Assembly (NCBI GenBank): GCA_946699065.1
Contig: CAMPDV010001223.1
Location: forward strand, 62,001 to 126,000
Length of the DNA stretch: 64,000 bases
Reading direction: 5' to 3'
Source: Loxodes magnus
Lineage: Eukaryota; Ciliophora; Karyorelictea; Loxodida; Loxodidae
This document shows positions 1 through 12,560 of this stretch, piece by piece; positions within the stretch are counted from its first letter, which is position 1, and the number at the start of each line of letters is the position of its first letter. The notes beneath the pieces were generated by a model. That model worked only from the letters and a program-made list of their open reading frames with translations, had not been told where the DNA came from and did not search any database. Both the position numbers and the translations under genes were made by a program.

Positions 1-730
1 ACTTCTATATTGCTTTACCTAATGTAATTCTATAAAAATGGAAGTCTTTTTAAGCTTATACTAATATAACTAAACCTGCTTTATATTTATAAGGAAGTTC
101 ATTAAATCAAGTCTTCTAGAATCCATAAATTACTAAACTTCATCTTTTCTTGTTCATTTCTACTCCTAATAACATACTCTTATAATCATTATTCATAAAT
201 AATGATTGCCATATAAAGGAATGCGGTTAAATAATGTAACTGCTGAGATTATCTTTAATCTACTTTTTCAACGACACCAATGAATTAAGAAAGTTTCTCC
301 TTTTTGATAAATAAGATCTATTTTATCAACTCACTTTTATCTTTCAAACGAAAATAATTATTAGCATAACTTCCTTAAATCTCCTTGTCTAAATTGCTTT
401 AGATATTATCTCAAGCAATTGTTAACTTATTTCACTCTTAATTTAGCTTCCTTCCTTCCTATAAATTAACAGCCTTTCAAATTGCTTAGCTCTATTGATT
501 TAACATAATAACTATCCTTATAATTAAGCATCTAACCAAGCGATTCTGGATTCAAGAAGATAAATTATCTACCATCTCTGTTTAGCAGCATCTTTCTGAA
601 CTAGTCATAGCTAAATCCTTCTTACTTCTTTATCTATGAATCCAAATAAGCAAATCTTAACTTTTCTCCTTCCGTTTGCAGGCAATAAGCACTAAATAAT
701 TTAAAGTACTTTGGTCGTATTTTTCAGGTT
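1..730 (-). pseudogene. Unknown protein gene, left copy, partial and probably broken
   Basis: This is the minus-strand counterpart of the better reading frame at 59300-60560, read with TAA/TAG as Gln and TGA as Trp. It is cut by the left edge of the window. Near position 231 this copy lacks one base that the right copy has, which shifts the frame between stretches that are otherwise nearly identical, so at least one copy is not intact. I do not recognise the family. Matching short motifs in both copies include LIHW and, nearer the window edge, FNELPYKYKAG. Upstream, at about 730-1290, the homology continues but the frame is unclear. Confidence 0.45.
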
Positions 731-3654
731 CTGTTATATTACAATCCTAAAGTATTATTTATATAAGACAGACTTTTACCTCTTTCTATCTAGTTTGTAA
801 GATAAAAGAAAATGCTTAATATAGCTGATAGAAGAACACATTTCAAACTTTCTCAACAAGAATAGGAAATTTTCCTAGAATTTCTAAATTAGCAAATTTA
901 ACTTTAATTCTTCAGCCTTAAGCTGATATTCAGAAAACTAACTTCTTAAGCTCCTTAAGCTTTTAAATAATTATCTGTATTTTCAAGCTGCTAAACTTAC
1001 TTCAGTTTGCTTAATTACTCTGCTCTTGCTTAGTTACCTTAAATGGATTTTTTAGGAGATTTACTAACAAGGCAGCTGACTTTAAGTACCAAATTTAGAT
1101 TTTTAAGTCTTTTCTTTAAGTTTAGCCATTGATTCTCTATAGATTTAAGGCTAAAGCTTAATTATAATATAAGCCTCATACTGATAATCTAGTATTGAGT
1201 AGCTTTGCTGACTAGTAGATATTTAGTATCTTGATGTGAATGTTTTTAGATCTCTAGATCTTAGTTGAACTAGAAAAGCAAGGGAAGAGAGTATTATAGA
1301 AGAAATATGGAAAAATCTAATTCTAGTAACATAAAGGAACAAGCTTAAGCTTCAGGCTTTTTGGTTTCTTTATTAACTAAAAGGAATTTTAAATAAAACA
1401 CAGAGTAAAGAGTAATAACTTGAAATGTGGGAATAAATGTAAGATACAAAAGAACTTAAAAGTTTAATAAAAGAGCTTTCTAAGTAAATTCAAATGATTA
1501 AATATAAGCTAGGAAAATAGAAAAAATATACGAAGTTAAAAGGCCTAAATCTACATTTCCAATAATATAGTAAACGGAACTTGAAGGACTGAGTATTCAA
1601 AAGTAAATTAAAGAAATTTAATTGCAAAATAAGAAATATAAAATAGGCAGAAACCTATTTCAAGTAATTTTAAAATGATAAGATAAAGCAGGACAAGATT
1701 AATAATTAGCATGCTTTCTTCTTTAATCTTTTAATAATATTAAGCTTTTAACTGTCATCTTTAAGAACCAGAGCTGGTATTAAATATTAGTGAAATATCT
1801 CATTGGTCCTGTTTTCAATTCATCAGTAGAAACGAACTACAAGAAAGATTCTAAAATAGACATTAAAATTGATAAGGTACAGAAGTATTTCAAATAAGAA
1901 AGCATAGCTTAGAGAAAGCCAAGTTAATTATTATGCTTAATCACCGAAAAATATTTAAAACAGATTCATAGTTGGAATTCAAGAAGATTAACTTCCATTT
2001 TTAAGAAAATTAAGAAACACAATTGCTTTAGAAGAAATTGACTTTGGCCTTAGAGAAAATCTTTCTACGAAGTATCAGATCTAAATAGCAAATTTACATT
2101 CCTACATTATTTTATTGCTAGATACTATGAAAAAGCTTGAAGCATAAAAAGAACAATATTAATATAAGACTTTAATAAAAATAAAGGCTAATGATCAACA
2201 AGAATACATAAGAATGAAATTATATTGACGGTATCTGAATAAAATATGTAGTAAGTTTGGAAAAGTCTTATGTATCACATAAGCAAAATTTATTATCACT
2301 TAGTGTGACTTCCTAAGTCTTACACACTTACTAAGCATAGAGAAATTAAATAAAGATTTATTGGTATAAATCGTAATAATTATTCAATTTTGTAAAGTTA
2401 TCAAGTAGCAAGTAGCATAATGTAGTATCAAGTAAAGATTATTAGTATATAACACCAGTAGTCTGCAATAATAAAACTTACTTCTCTCTGGTAAATTTTG
2501 ATTGACAGTCTTTCTATATAATCCAGACTCATAGTAACTTATTTAATTAAATAAACTTTTTGATTTAATAAATATATTAATAAAAAATGGTTATTTGCTT
2601 GTTTTATTTTAAGTTACAAAAACTTAAACTAGCTTAGTATTTTACTAACGATAGCTCCTTTTTAGATATACCTAGTTCAATATTTATTATAGTCTTCTAT
2701 CTCCTTCACTTCTTGCCGCTATCATTTTTCACTTGATCTTGAAATAAGCTTTTGTATAGTTGGTGCATTTATTACCCTTCATGACTTGTTTGAGTTTATT
2801 CATTTACATAGACTAAATGTATCTTCATTCATTCTACAACTAAGCTTCTTTAATCTCAAGTATATTCTTAAGTCCCGATTTTGTTAAATTTTCAAAAGCT
2901 TCTAAAATACCTCCAGTATTACTAACTCTCAACAGATTTGCTTTGCTTTACATTTATGAAATAAATAACTCCTTGCTTGAGCTACCAGTTTTCAGACTTA
3001 TTTCTCTTTTAGCTAAACTTATAATTTCTAAGCTTTTATATCTTAGACATTTCTTCTTAAATAATCTAATATTGAGCATTTCAGTTAATTTTAAAGAATT
3101 TAGTAGATGCTTAAGCTTTTGAACTTAGTTCAGAAACTTGAATACTTCCAGCTAAATCTAAGAAATTAAATAGCTGATGTAGCTTTATCAATTAGACTGC
3201 GTTTATGGATAAGTTTTTACTTAGTTTTTTGATATTAACTTATTTCTTGCATCATAAAAAAACTTAAATTTAAAGAGTAAGGCACTCACCTACCTATCAT
3301 AACTGTAGCTTTAGAAATTGTCATGCTGATATATACCAAAAAGATTTATCTCCAATAACAGACTATTAGAAGGATTTTTCCTATATAAATAACTTCTTAC
3401 ACATCAACTAAACTGTAAAAAATATCTTAGTCTAACCTTTTAATTGCAATTCCTACTATCCATTCTAGAATTACTTAGCTACTTTTCCATATAAAAGTTA
3501 TATAATTTTTGCTTTAACTAGCTTAAAAGATCATACTCTTAACCATATACTCAACTTTTAAAAGAATTGAATAGAAATAAATTGTCTAGAAACCGAGAAA
3601 GAGAGTAAGTAAATTAATGGAGTTAAAGCTTAAGCCATTAAAGGATTAGACACT

Positions 3655-3692
3655 GTTTAAACGGTTAAACAGGTTAAACAGGTTAAACGTTT
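3655..3692. promoter_or_regulatory. Tandem GTTTAAAC/GGTTAAAC motifs upstream of protease
   Basis: Four near-copies of a GGTTAAAC-like octamer follow one another 81 bases before the protease start codon; the first is the palindrome GTTTAAAC. The decayed protease copies at 10497 and 63502 do not have this tandem block at the matching place, although the surrounding sequence aligns. A promoter role is inference from position only. Confidence 0.35.
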
Positions 3693-3772
3693 AGTTTATT
3701 AAATTTGAATATTTAATTTAACTTTAAAATCAGTCTATTTAAGCAAAAAATGGCCTAAGTTATTAAATAAAA

Positions 3773-4804
3773 ATGGCCTCAACCAAGACAATAATTGCGC
3801 TATTCGCTGTTGTATGCGGCTTAGTTGCTTTGGTGATGTTTGCAGCACCAAACAACGGAAGAGCTTTGATGGGAAAATTGAAGTTCTATGATAGTGCTGA
3901 AGAATCATGGTTTGAATTCCAAGCCTTCAGCAAGAAATTCAACAAGACTTATAACTCCTTCGAAGAAATGTAGCAAAGATACAACATTTTCCATGACAAC
4001 TATTACTGGATTAAAGTCTAGAACTAGAGAAACATGATCACAAGATTCTCAGTTAACCACTTCGCTGATTTGACTAACGAAGAATTCAGAAAGACTTACT
4101 TAGGATACAAGGATAACTCAAACAGAACAAAGAACTATGTATATGAATATGTATAAAATGTTGCTGACTCTCTTGATTGGTAATAGAAGGGAGCTGTAAC
4201 ACCTATCAAAGATTAAGGCTAATGCGGAAGCTGCTGGGCTTTCAGTGCTGTAGGAAGTTTGGAAGGAGCTTACTTCCAAAAGACGGGACAATTGGTATCC
4301 TTCTCGGAATAAGAACTAGTTGACTGCTCTAATTCATTTGGCAACCAAGGATGCAATGGTGGATGGATGGACTCTGCTTTCTAATATTGGCAAAAGAATA
4401 GTGAAGAAGCTGAATCTGATTATCCATATACTGGTTAAGATGGATCTTGTAAATAGATCTCAACCAAGGGTATTACCGTTGTAGCAAACTTTGTAGATGT
4501 TCCCACTAATGAAGCTGCTTTGAAAAATGCAGTCAATGGACGTGTTGTCTCAGTTGCAGTCGATGCTTCAAGTTGGTCTTATTACTCTGGTGGCATTTAT
4601 GACGGATATTGCTCAACTTCACTTGACCACGGTGTAACACTTGTTGGTTATGGAAATGAAAATGGACAAGACTACTGGAGAATCAAGAACTCATGGAATA
4701 CATGGTGGGGAGAGAATGGTTACATTAGATTGAAGAGAACTGACTCTAGCTCTTCAGGTGGACAATGTGGAGTTGCCACTGCTGCATCATACCCAGTTCT
4801 TTGA
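3773..4804 (+). CDS. Cathepsin L-like cysteine protease precursor (pap. family C1A)
   Basis: Encodes a 343-residue papain-family (C1A) cysteine endopeptidase precursor, likely secreted or lysosomal. Residues 1-25 form a hydrophobic signal segment. The inhibitory propeptide includes NHFADLTNEEF at 95-105. The mature enzyme starts near 131. The catalytic triad is visible: Cys154 in CGSCWAF, His286 in LDHGV and Asn306 in NSW. The oxyanion Gln148 sits at the expected spacing of six residues before Cys154. That Gln is encoded by TAA, and about a dozen TAA/TAG codons in total fall at plausible Gln positions. All eleven Trp codons are TGG. The frame ends at TGA right after ASYPVL, the usual C1A end. 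No intron is needed. The length is normal for the family. This is the only intact copy of three in the window. Confidence 0.95.
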
Positions 4805-4854
4805 TCCGGCTAATTAGTATAAAAACTAAATTATTGATTTCTTGAATTAATTAT

Positions 4855-4860
4855 AATAAA
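4855..4860 (+). terminator. AATAAA 3'-end signal candidate
   Basis: An AATAAA hexamer lies about 50 bases after the protease stop codon. It is kept in the same context (AATAAATACAGTGG) after the decayed copy near 11565. Use as a polyadenylation signal is inference. Confidence 0.3.
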
Positions 4861-5072
4861 TACAGTGGTGAACCAAACTTAGGTATAACCTCTTATATCA
4901 ATTACTATAAATACTATATTTCCACAGTTTTATGCACAGCTAGTATAATAGTTTTACATTCTTTATCTCGATTCATTCATTAAAAGGTATATCTCTAATA
5001 TTTCATCAGCTGATTTTCTTTATCTATATATTATATAAGCAAATATTCAACTTCCTATTTTATATCTTTATT

Positions 5073-5714
5073 ATGAAAGGTACCAGACACTAAGGTTTCC
5101 TAGTGTAGCATTCCGATCATGGTCCTGAAGAAGAAAAGACTCACAAGGGAATGCTAGCACTTTGGAAGAGTTTACTAAATAAGTTTTTTAACTTTAAAAA
5201 GTTTATTAAGGAGCTGTGCGCCATCGAGGCGCTAGATGCTCTATAATCTTAATTAGTTAGTTATAATATAATTATTTTTAGTGGAGGCTATGTATATACC
5301 AAATAGCTTTTGGTTAGTGAAAACCTACCTAACTATCTGTATTCGCCAATGAATGTGTAATCAGATAGGATAAACTTACGATACTAAATTTCATTAAACA
5401 AGATAACTAAAGAATGGAATGGAACGAAAAAGAGCGAGGAAAAAAATTTGATGGAAACGTCAGAAAAAGGAGAAAACACGAAAAATTATGAAGCATCGTA
5501 ACTGTATAAGATGTGTAAAATAATAAGTTTGCTATTAGTATAAAAATCAAAAGCTAGAAAATTAAATGTAAGCATAAAAGTGCTCATTATAAATGTAGGG
5601 CTGAGATAGTTATACAATATGTTAAAAGTGCTCTTATAAATTTCAATTTGTCTGTAATGCGATTAGGACAGAAAGTAAAGCACAAAAATACCTAATGGGA
5701 TATTATATTAATGA
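5073..5714 (+). CDS. Hypothetical protein, 213 codons (uncertain)
   Basis: From ATG at 5073 a frame runs to a TGA at 5712 with no earlier in-frame TGA; TAA/TAG are read as Gln. I do not recognise the product. The first 100 bases are less AT-rich than their surroundings and resemble, at DNA level, a minus-strand stretch at about 38985-39080 (shared core CACTAAGG/ACTAAGG, then GAAGA-rich sequence). A second block at about 5206-5250, reading KELCAIEAL, resembles KELRANKVA near 39957. The frame of the relatives is not consistent, so this may be a decayed family rather than an active gene. The end is uncertain because TGA can be Trp. Confidence 0.35.
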
Positions 5715-6020
5715 CTTTACTCAAGTAAACTTCGCAGCATAATTGAATCTGATTGTGCCGTATGCAATGATTAAAAATAGTGGTTGAATTGTATGTGTTA
5801 AAGAGTTTTAAATGTTGCTTGTATAAATGATTATCATGTTATTTGATAGATTAAAAGTGATTTGCTGTGAGCTAAACACATAAGTCTTAATTTACTACTA
5901 GGATATAGATGTGATGAATGTATTTATCCATTTCTTTTAATGAAAATGAATACCAAAGTGAATTCTCATAAAATTAGATAGACTCAAATGATGATTATAT
6001 CTATGAAAATGTTACAATCA
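5480..6020 (+). other. Cys-rich coding-like stretch, frames unresolved
   Basis: Several TGT/TGC codons occur in pairs with zinc-finger-like spacing, for example CIRC near 5505 and CAVC near 5753 followed by CMC. They fall in different frames, so a frameshift, an intron or a decayed gene must be assumed. No family can be named. The overlap with the end of the 5073 frame shows how weak an open frame is as evidence here. Confidence 0.2.
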
Positions 6021-6389
6021 TATTTAAATTTTTATAGATAAGAAAAGCGCATCAATTGTAATAAAATAGTCACAAGTACAAAATGCAGGGATTACATTTG
6101 ATTGATTAACTTTGCATATTTATATATCCAGAAAGTTGATATATAGTAATTCAAATTTTTATCTATGTGAGCGTTTTTTGAATAACGTGCTGAAAGCGAA
6201 CTTGTAAATAGTTAAGATTACAGTTTAGAATAAACCTAAAATAAAAAGTTATGAAGTGGATTGTGCTACAGAAATACCCTTTTTCAACTTTCGATTACAA
6301 GCATGATAATATTTGTTATTTTGCATTAACTTTTTTGAAGAATATCTTCTTTGCTTAATTGATTTAACCATTTTTATTTCTTTAAGCTG

Positions 6390-8100
6390 CTCACTAAAAA
6401 ATCCTTCAGATACATCTCAATATACTTAGCTTCATAATTTACTCCTACAACGCTAACAAATCTAAAGGCAGGAAGTAATATGAACATAACCAGATAAACG
6501 AAAAAACTGCCATAGTTTATAAGCCTTTATTAAAAGGCAATCAGGCTAGCTTTAGCATGAAGACCATAGATAGTCCTTCTATGAAAAAGACTTAAAGTTG
6601 TCTAATTCTCAGCAGATTTCTACTGTACTCTCTTTGAATAAGAATAAGCTAAATAACACCAAAAGGAAGTAAAGCAAGTGAAGATGACATCACAATCATT
6701 TATCTTATCAACGATTTATGAAGGAAATCCCAAGACAAAGTAAGAAGCAAATCATCTAGAACTCCTTTGCCATAACCAAGATTGAAAGCAGAAAAAGGAA
6801 GCGAAAGGAAATGAAAAGTAGAAGTGTGAAAAGTGTTATTGTCTAAATTGGAATGAAATAAGAAGTGGTGGATTAAAAGAACTCTTAAGATTGAAATATA
6901 ATAATATTATGATTAAATATACTGACTTAGTAAGATAAGAGTCTATACTATTGTTAATAAATCTAATTATGTAACTATGAGGATAATATGTAAAATAAGA
7001 AGACCACGGATCTACATAATGATAGAAGGAAAAGATTTGAGTGACATAGATATAAAATAGGGTACTAGATGATAATGACATGATGTAGTATAACCATAAG
7101 TATTAGTTTCTTGATTAGCTACTATAAAACAAAGTATCATAAATTAAAATCTGGCTAAATTATTTAATCTACTAACATTTATAAAGCAAATTCTTCGAAG
7201 ATTGGACTTTGCATTAATTCATATGCTAATGTAAGGATATTTAGTGTTTTAAATATCTTGCTAAGATATAAATAATTGAAGCTATAGAAAGAGTTTAAAT
7301 TGAAAAGAAGTTGTAGGGAAAAACCCATGGAGTACTTTAAATAGTTCCAGAGCTTATATACTTAAGACTAGCAAAACCATAAAACCAAATTCTATAAGGA
7401 AATACTGTAACAGAGCATAAAGTAGCTTACTCAGCTAGAAAGATTATATAAAAATTAAGAAGAAATGCTAGTAACATTATATACTTCAGCAGACAAGAAC
7501 TTATTCATCGAGAGTCTGATATAAATCACACTTAAGAGAATAGATTTAAAGTAAGAAGGCTGATTTTCAACTATTTTTAAAGGCTAGAAAAAAGAAGGAA
7601 GATTAAATGGTTCTAAATCTAGGACAGATTATCTCAAACTGAAGCAAAACCTAGAGATATTTCTCAGGCGTAATGATTAATTAAGCAACCTTCCGTAAAT
7701 AGAAATCAAAATAAACCGTAGTAAAAATAAAGAGACACAGACTTAATTAAAGCAAGACCTAAAGAAGGGAAATTAAACTAAATATATAGAGTAATACTGC
7801 TGATCAGACTAAAAAACCCTATCCATTTACTTACCATTTTAATTATAAATCTTATAATGAGTTCATAAAATAAATTTTTACTTCATAAGCAACTAAAAAA
7901 TACATAATAATCCAGCAATAAGCTACTCTATCTACTTTAGCTACTTTAGCTAGTTTGGATATATCAAGATAGAAGAGTAAAAAATTATTAATAACCTAAT
8001 CAGATTTATTCAAGTACTGAGCAACTGAACTAGTACTTTGAGCTTTACAAGAAGATTTAAGAATAAAAGATTGAAGGATGGTTTATTAAGTGTTTAGTTA
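6390..8100 (+). other. Coding-like region, no recognised gene
   Basis: The plus strand gives protein-like translations when all stops are read as sense, including a KCEKCYC Cys cluster near 6817 and a basic stretch at about 7330-7700. I found no paralogue or start-to-stop frame to anchor a gene. It may be the upstream part of the duplicated coding segment that begins near 8105. Confidence 0.2.
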
Positions 8101-8104
8101 CTAA

Positions 8105-9060
8105 TTTGTGGATTCCATAGAAAGGATAAGACTATTAAGTAAAGAAATATCTTACATATCACCTTATAGTCTAAATAAAGTCTCCATTTTAACTAGAATT
8201 GTACACTAAATGCAGTTTAATTAAGAAGCATAAAGGAATAAAGATAATGCTTAGTACATAAGCTAAAGACTATTAATTGGGCTGATTTAAAGTTAAATAT
8301 TTCTCATATTTATTAAGTCTTTAAATTTAAGGTAGAATGAAACTAAAGGATCTGTAAGTAAATATTGTAATAGCCAAATAGGTAACAAGGAATGTTTTTA
8401 AGGCGATCAGATTGAGTTTAGAAGACCTCTTAGCGAAGTAATATGAAGGTATTGATAAAAGAGAAATGAATAGTAATATAATTATAGAGAAATTGACGGA
8501 GTAGTCAGAAACTTCAAGTAGTATGGAAAGGTACAATGAAAGATATCAATGACTATTGCTTTAATATCAAAAGATTCGTTCAAAGCCAATGAAAATTTAA
8601 AGAAATTTGCTAAAAATACAGTTTAAAGAAAATGCCGCTCTTTTTGAAGATTAAGTTATAAGGAAGTTAGTAAAATAGTTGAAGAAGCAAAGAAATCGAT
8701 AAGAGCTTTAATACTGGAACTTAAACCAGATATGGACATAATTATTGTGACAAAGGAACTATTCTAGAAGTTTTGATAATCTTCTTAGAACTCTTAAGAT
8801 TTTAAATAAAGAAAATAAAACTTTTATGAGATTTTGAAAAGTTCGTCCATTTCTAAGTGATAATATTGATTGAATAGTAACAATATAACATAATTATAGT
8901 AGGCTAAGAGCTTAAATGGATCTTGGTTCTGCTGATAATTATCAGTAGAAATAACTAAAAGTAAGGATATTAAAATGAAACATTGAAATTGATCAAATAT
9001 GTAAAAGTCCTTCATCTAAGTAAAGCAGTTAAGATAAAACCGAGTATATTATCTTGTTTA
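8105..9060 (+). pseudogene. Duplicated coding segment, copy A (unknown family)
   Basis: This stretch is homologous, in the same orientation, to 15838-16800. From ATG 8337 one frame (stops read as Gln/Gln/Trp) keeps the same amino acids in both copies over about 90 residues: LVKQLK, then NLLRTLK, ENxxFMRF, NIxWI and HNYSR at matching spacing. Agreement in this frame, including a shared TGA at the Trp of NIxWI, argues for past coding. I do not recognise the family. The segment ends about 45 bases before the second cathepsin module begins. Confidence 0.4.
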
Positions 9061-9103
9061 AACATTAGTAAAATTATAAAAGACTAGAGCTTACTAGCAT
9101 TAG

Positions 9104-11741
9104 ACAAATTAAATAAAGATTTATTGGTATAAATCGTAATAATTGTCAACTTTGTAAAGTTATCAAGTAGCAAGTAGCATAATGAAGTATCAAGTAAAGA
9201 TTATTAGTATATAACATCAGTAGTCTGCAATAATAAAACTTACTTCTTTCTGGTAAATTTTGATTGACAGTCTTTCTAAATAATTCAGACTCATAGTAAC
9301 TTATTTAATTAAATAAACTTTTTGATTTAATAAATATATTAATAAAAAATGGTTATTTGCTTGCTTTATTTTAAGTTACAGAAACTTAAACTAGCTTAGT
9401 ATTTTACTAACGATAGCTCCTTTTTAGATACACCTAGTTCATTATTTATTATATTCTTCTATCTCCTTCACTTCTCGCCGCTATCATTTTTCACTTGATC
9501 TTGAAATAATCTTTTATATAGTTATTGCACTTGTTAACCTTCTTGATTTGGTTGAGTTTATTCATTTACTTAGACTAAATGTATCTTCATTCATACTACA
9601 ACTAAGCTTCTTTAAACATAAATCTAATCTCAAGTCTTAAATAGACAAATTATCAAAAACTTCTAAATTACCTCCAGTATTACTAGTTCTCAACAGATCT
9701 GCTTTGCTTTACATTTATAAACTAAATAACTCCTTGCTTGAGCTACTAGTTTTCAGACTTATTTCTCTTTTAGCTAAACTTATCATTTCTAAGCTTTTAT
9801 ATCTTAGACACTTCTTCTTAAATAATCTAATATTGAGCATTTCAGTTCATTCTAAATAATTTAGTATATGCTTAAGCTTTTGAACTTAGCTCAGAAACTT
9901 GAATATTTCTAGCTAAATCTCAGAAATTAAGTAGCTGATTTAGCTTTATCGACTAGACTCTGACTATAGATAAGTTTTACTTAGTTTTTTGATATTCACT
10001 TATTTCTTGCATCATCAAAAAACTTAAATTTAAAGAATAAGGGAATCAACTACTTATCATATCTTTAACATTCGAAATTGTCATGCTGATATATACCAGC
10101 AAGATTTATCTCCAATAACAGACTATTAGAAGAATTTTCCCATATAAATAACTTCTTATGCATCACTAAACTGTAAAAAATATCTTAGTCTAACCTTTTA
10201 ATTGCAATTCCTACTATCCATTCTAGAATTACTTAGCTACTTTTTCATATAAAAGCTATTCCATTTTTGCTTTAACTAGCTTAAAAGATTATATTATTTA
10301 CCTTTTATTTAATTCTTAGACTAGAACAAAAACTTAAAAATGAATAAAGGAAATAAGCAAGGTAAAAGGATTAAAACCTTAAACTATTAAAGTATTAGCA
10401 TCAATAAATGGATTTAATGCTTAGATTATTAAACATAACTTAATTTTACTTTCAAATTAGTCAATTAAAAGAAAAATACCTAGACTAATAAATAAAATGG
10501 CTTCTAGCAAGCTAATTATTAAACTATTAGTTTTCGTAAACAATTTAGTCGCTTTAGTGATGCTTGCAGCACCAAACAACAGAAGAGCTTTGATGAGAAA
10601 ATTGAAGTTTCATAAAAGTGCTGAAGAATCATGTATTGAATTCCAAGCCTTCGCAAAGAAATTCAACAAGACTTATAGTTCCTTCAAAAAGATAAAGCAA
10701 AGATACAATATTTTCCATGACAACAATTACTGGATTAAAATCTAGAACTAGATAAGCATTATTACTAAATTTGCCGTTATCCACTTCGCTGATTTGATTA
10801 ATGAAGAATTCAGGAAGAATTACTTTGGATTCAAAGATAACTTAATTAGGGAAATTAATTACGTATATGAATATGTATAAAATATTGCTGATTCTTTTGA
10901 TTGTTAACAGAAGAGAGCTGTAAATTCTATCAAAGGTTAAGACTAATGCGAAAACTACTGGACTTTCAGTAGTAGCAAGATGGAAGGACCTTACTTCATA
11001 AAGACTGGGTAATTGATATCCTTCCCTGATAATAATTAATTAACTGTTCTGGTCAATTTGTAATCATGGATGAAGAAGTGGATGGATAGACATTGCTTTC
11101 TAATATAGGCAATCTTATGGTGAAGATATTGAATCAGATTATCAATACACTGGTGTATATGGAAACTGCAAATAAGATTCATCCAAGGCTATTACCATTT
11201 TAACAAACTTTGTAGGAGTTCCCAATAAAGCTGCTTCGAAAAATACAGCAAATGGACGTGTTGTCTCATCTACTGCTGATACTTCAAATAGGCCTTTCTA
11301 TTTTGGGGATATTTATAATGGATAATGCTCAGCTTCAGCTAGCCATGGGGTAAATCTTGCTAGTTATGGAACTGAGTGAGAAAAAGGCTAATGGATAATC
11401 TAGAACTTATGGAATACATAATGGAGAGAAAGGATATAAAAGATGGAAGAAAACCGATTCAAGCATTTCAGCTGGACAATGTGTAGTTGCCTCAACTGAC
11501 TCACACCAATTCCCTGATAAAGTCAATTAGTATATAGACTAAATTTTTGTTTTTTCAATTAAATAATAATAAATACAGTGGTAAACCAACTTTGGTATAG
11601 CCACTTTAATAAAATAATATAACTCTTCAATTTTTTCAGTTTTAGACATAGCTATTATAATAATTTTACATTCTGTATCGCGAATAATTTTTTCGAAGTT
11701 ATATCTCTAATATTTCATCAACTGGTTTTCTTTATCTATAA
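9104..11741. repeat. Direct-repeat module, copy 2 (partial)
   Basis: Homologous to 2342-5034 and to the matching part of the right-hand copy (from about 62100). It starts with the conserved AAATTAAATAAAGA block and continues past the protease copy to a shared end near CTTTATCTATA. It lacks the minus-strand unknown gene that leads the other two copies. Confidence 0.85.
10497..11518 (+). pseudogene. Cathepsin L-like pseudogene (copy 2)
   Basis: The first 82 residues and the propeptide are clearly related to the intact protease at 3773. Within the catalytic domain the sequence breaks down. The active-site motif CGSCW has become CENYW, replacing the catalytic Cys by Tyr. Indels near 11040-11100 move the frame. 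An in-frame TGA follows the GT of the GYGNENG equivalent near 11376. The His region survives as SHGV and the Asn as NLW. It therefore cannot make an active C1A protease. The promoter-side GGTTAAAC block of the intact gene is absent. Confidence 0.9.
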
Positions 11742-11900
11742 TTAGATTTTTACTTAGATTAAAAATTCTTTCTAGCCTCTTCCGAAGTATTTAGATAGCA
11801 GATTCTATATTAGGTCTCAGTATTTTAATTTCAATAGCTGTACCTCTAGTTTCTTAATCTACTATTTGAAGAAAAATTTGCTTAGAACTACTAAACTAAA
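11741..11900 (+). pseudogene. Fragment of the unknown module gene
   Basis: Translated on the plus strand, this short piece reads YLDSRFYIRS. The minus-strand gene at the third module copy reads YVDSRFYIKS at about 59370-59400. The match lies just past the end of module copy 2, in the opposite orientation to the copy near 59.4 kb. Only a fragment of the gene is present. Confidence 0.4.
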
Positions 11901-12560
11901 GATTATTAAGGAAATATTGCTTTAACTATGAACAGATTTTCTTTTTATTATAGCATAGTTCTTAGAGTAATTCCTCATTACTTATAATCTTATTAATTTA
12001 CTCTTAGAAATGTTTTATTATCATTTACTTCAAATGATGTAATATAAGTATAAAATTCATCTTACAAATCTTGCTATACATTTATCTTTTTAATCTCCCA
12101 GATAGAAATCCTTTTTATACTTCAGATCTTTCTTCCTCTTTTATTTCTTCTCTTACTTCTTCACAGCTTTATGCTTTTTACTCCTTCTCTTAAGAAATTT
12201 TATCTATTCTATCAAGTAATTTCAAATAGACTCCTAACTTACATTTTATTTCTCTTTACTCGTTTTTTTCTATTCCTGATCTCTTTATTCAAAACTTTTG
12301 CTCCTTTCTATCAAACTTTTTATCTTTTAATCTTATCTTAGTAAATAGAGAATTTGTAAATGCATCTAAGATATTTAATGAATCTTATGTATCAGACATT
12401 TGCCAATTTAGTGATAGTTTACTTTTCAACTGCTTTGCTTATCTTACCTTTCAAATCTAGTTTAGTTTTACTTATTTCTTCTATATTAGATTATCCTTGC
12501 TTTTCTTACTCTATCTTACTTTAATTATTTTTAGCTTTCAAACTTCATAAAAATCTCTAT
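11900..12560 (-). CDS. Possible charged coiled-coil protein
   Basis: The plus strand is pyrimidine-rich, so the minus strand reads as a Lys/Glu/Gln-rich chain of coiled-coil type, for example EEVREEIKEEERSEVQ near 12130. A candidate start is the ATG near 12545, but that frame differs from the most acidic one, so frameshifts or introns are likely. No family can be named and no paralogue anchors it. Confidence 0.25.

Larger units (their letters stand above)
1..4270. repeat. Direct-repeat module, copy 1 (unknown gene + protease)
   Basis: This stretch recurs in the same orientation from 59815 to the right end of the window, offset by about 59.8 kb. The first 285 bases are nearly identical in the two copies; later parts are more diverged, with many substitutions and small indels. 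The part from about 2342 onward is also present as a third copy at 9104-11741. The module holds a minus-strand unknown gene at its left end and a plus-strand cathepsin gene at its right end. Between about 1290 and 3650 I see no recognisable gene, only sequence shared among the copies. The true left boundary lies outside the window. Confidence 0.9.

Noticed and set aside
6836..9015. Short hydrophobic minus-strand frames (6836-7081, 8327-8536, 8824-9015)
   Set aside because: They are antisense to plus-strand coding-like sequence. In AT-rich DNA with purine bias the opposite strand always looks hydrophobic.
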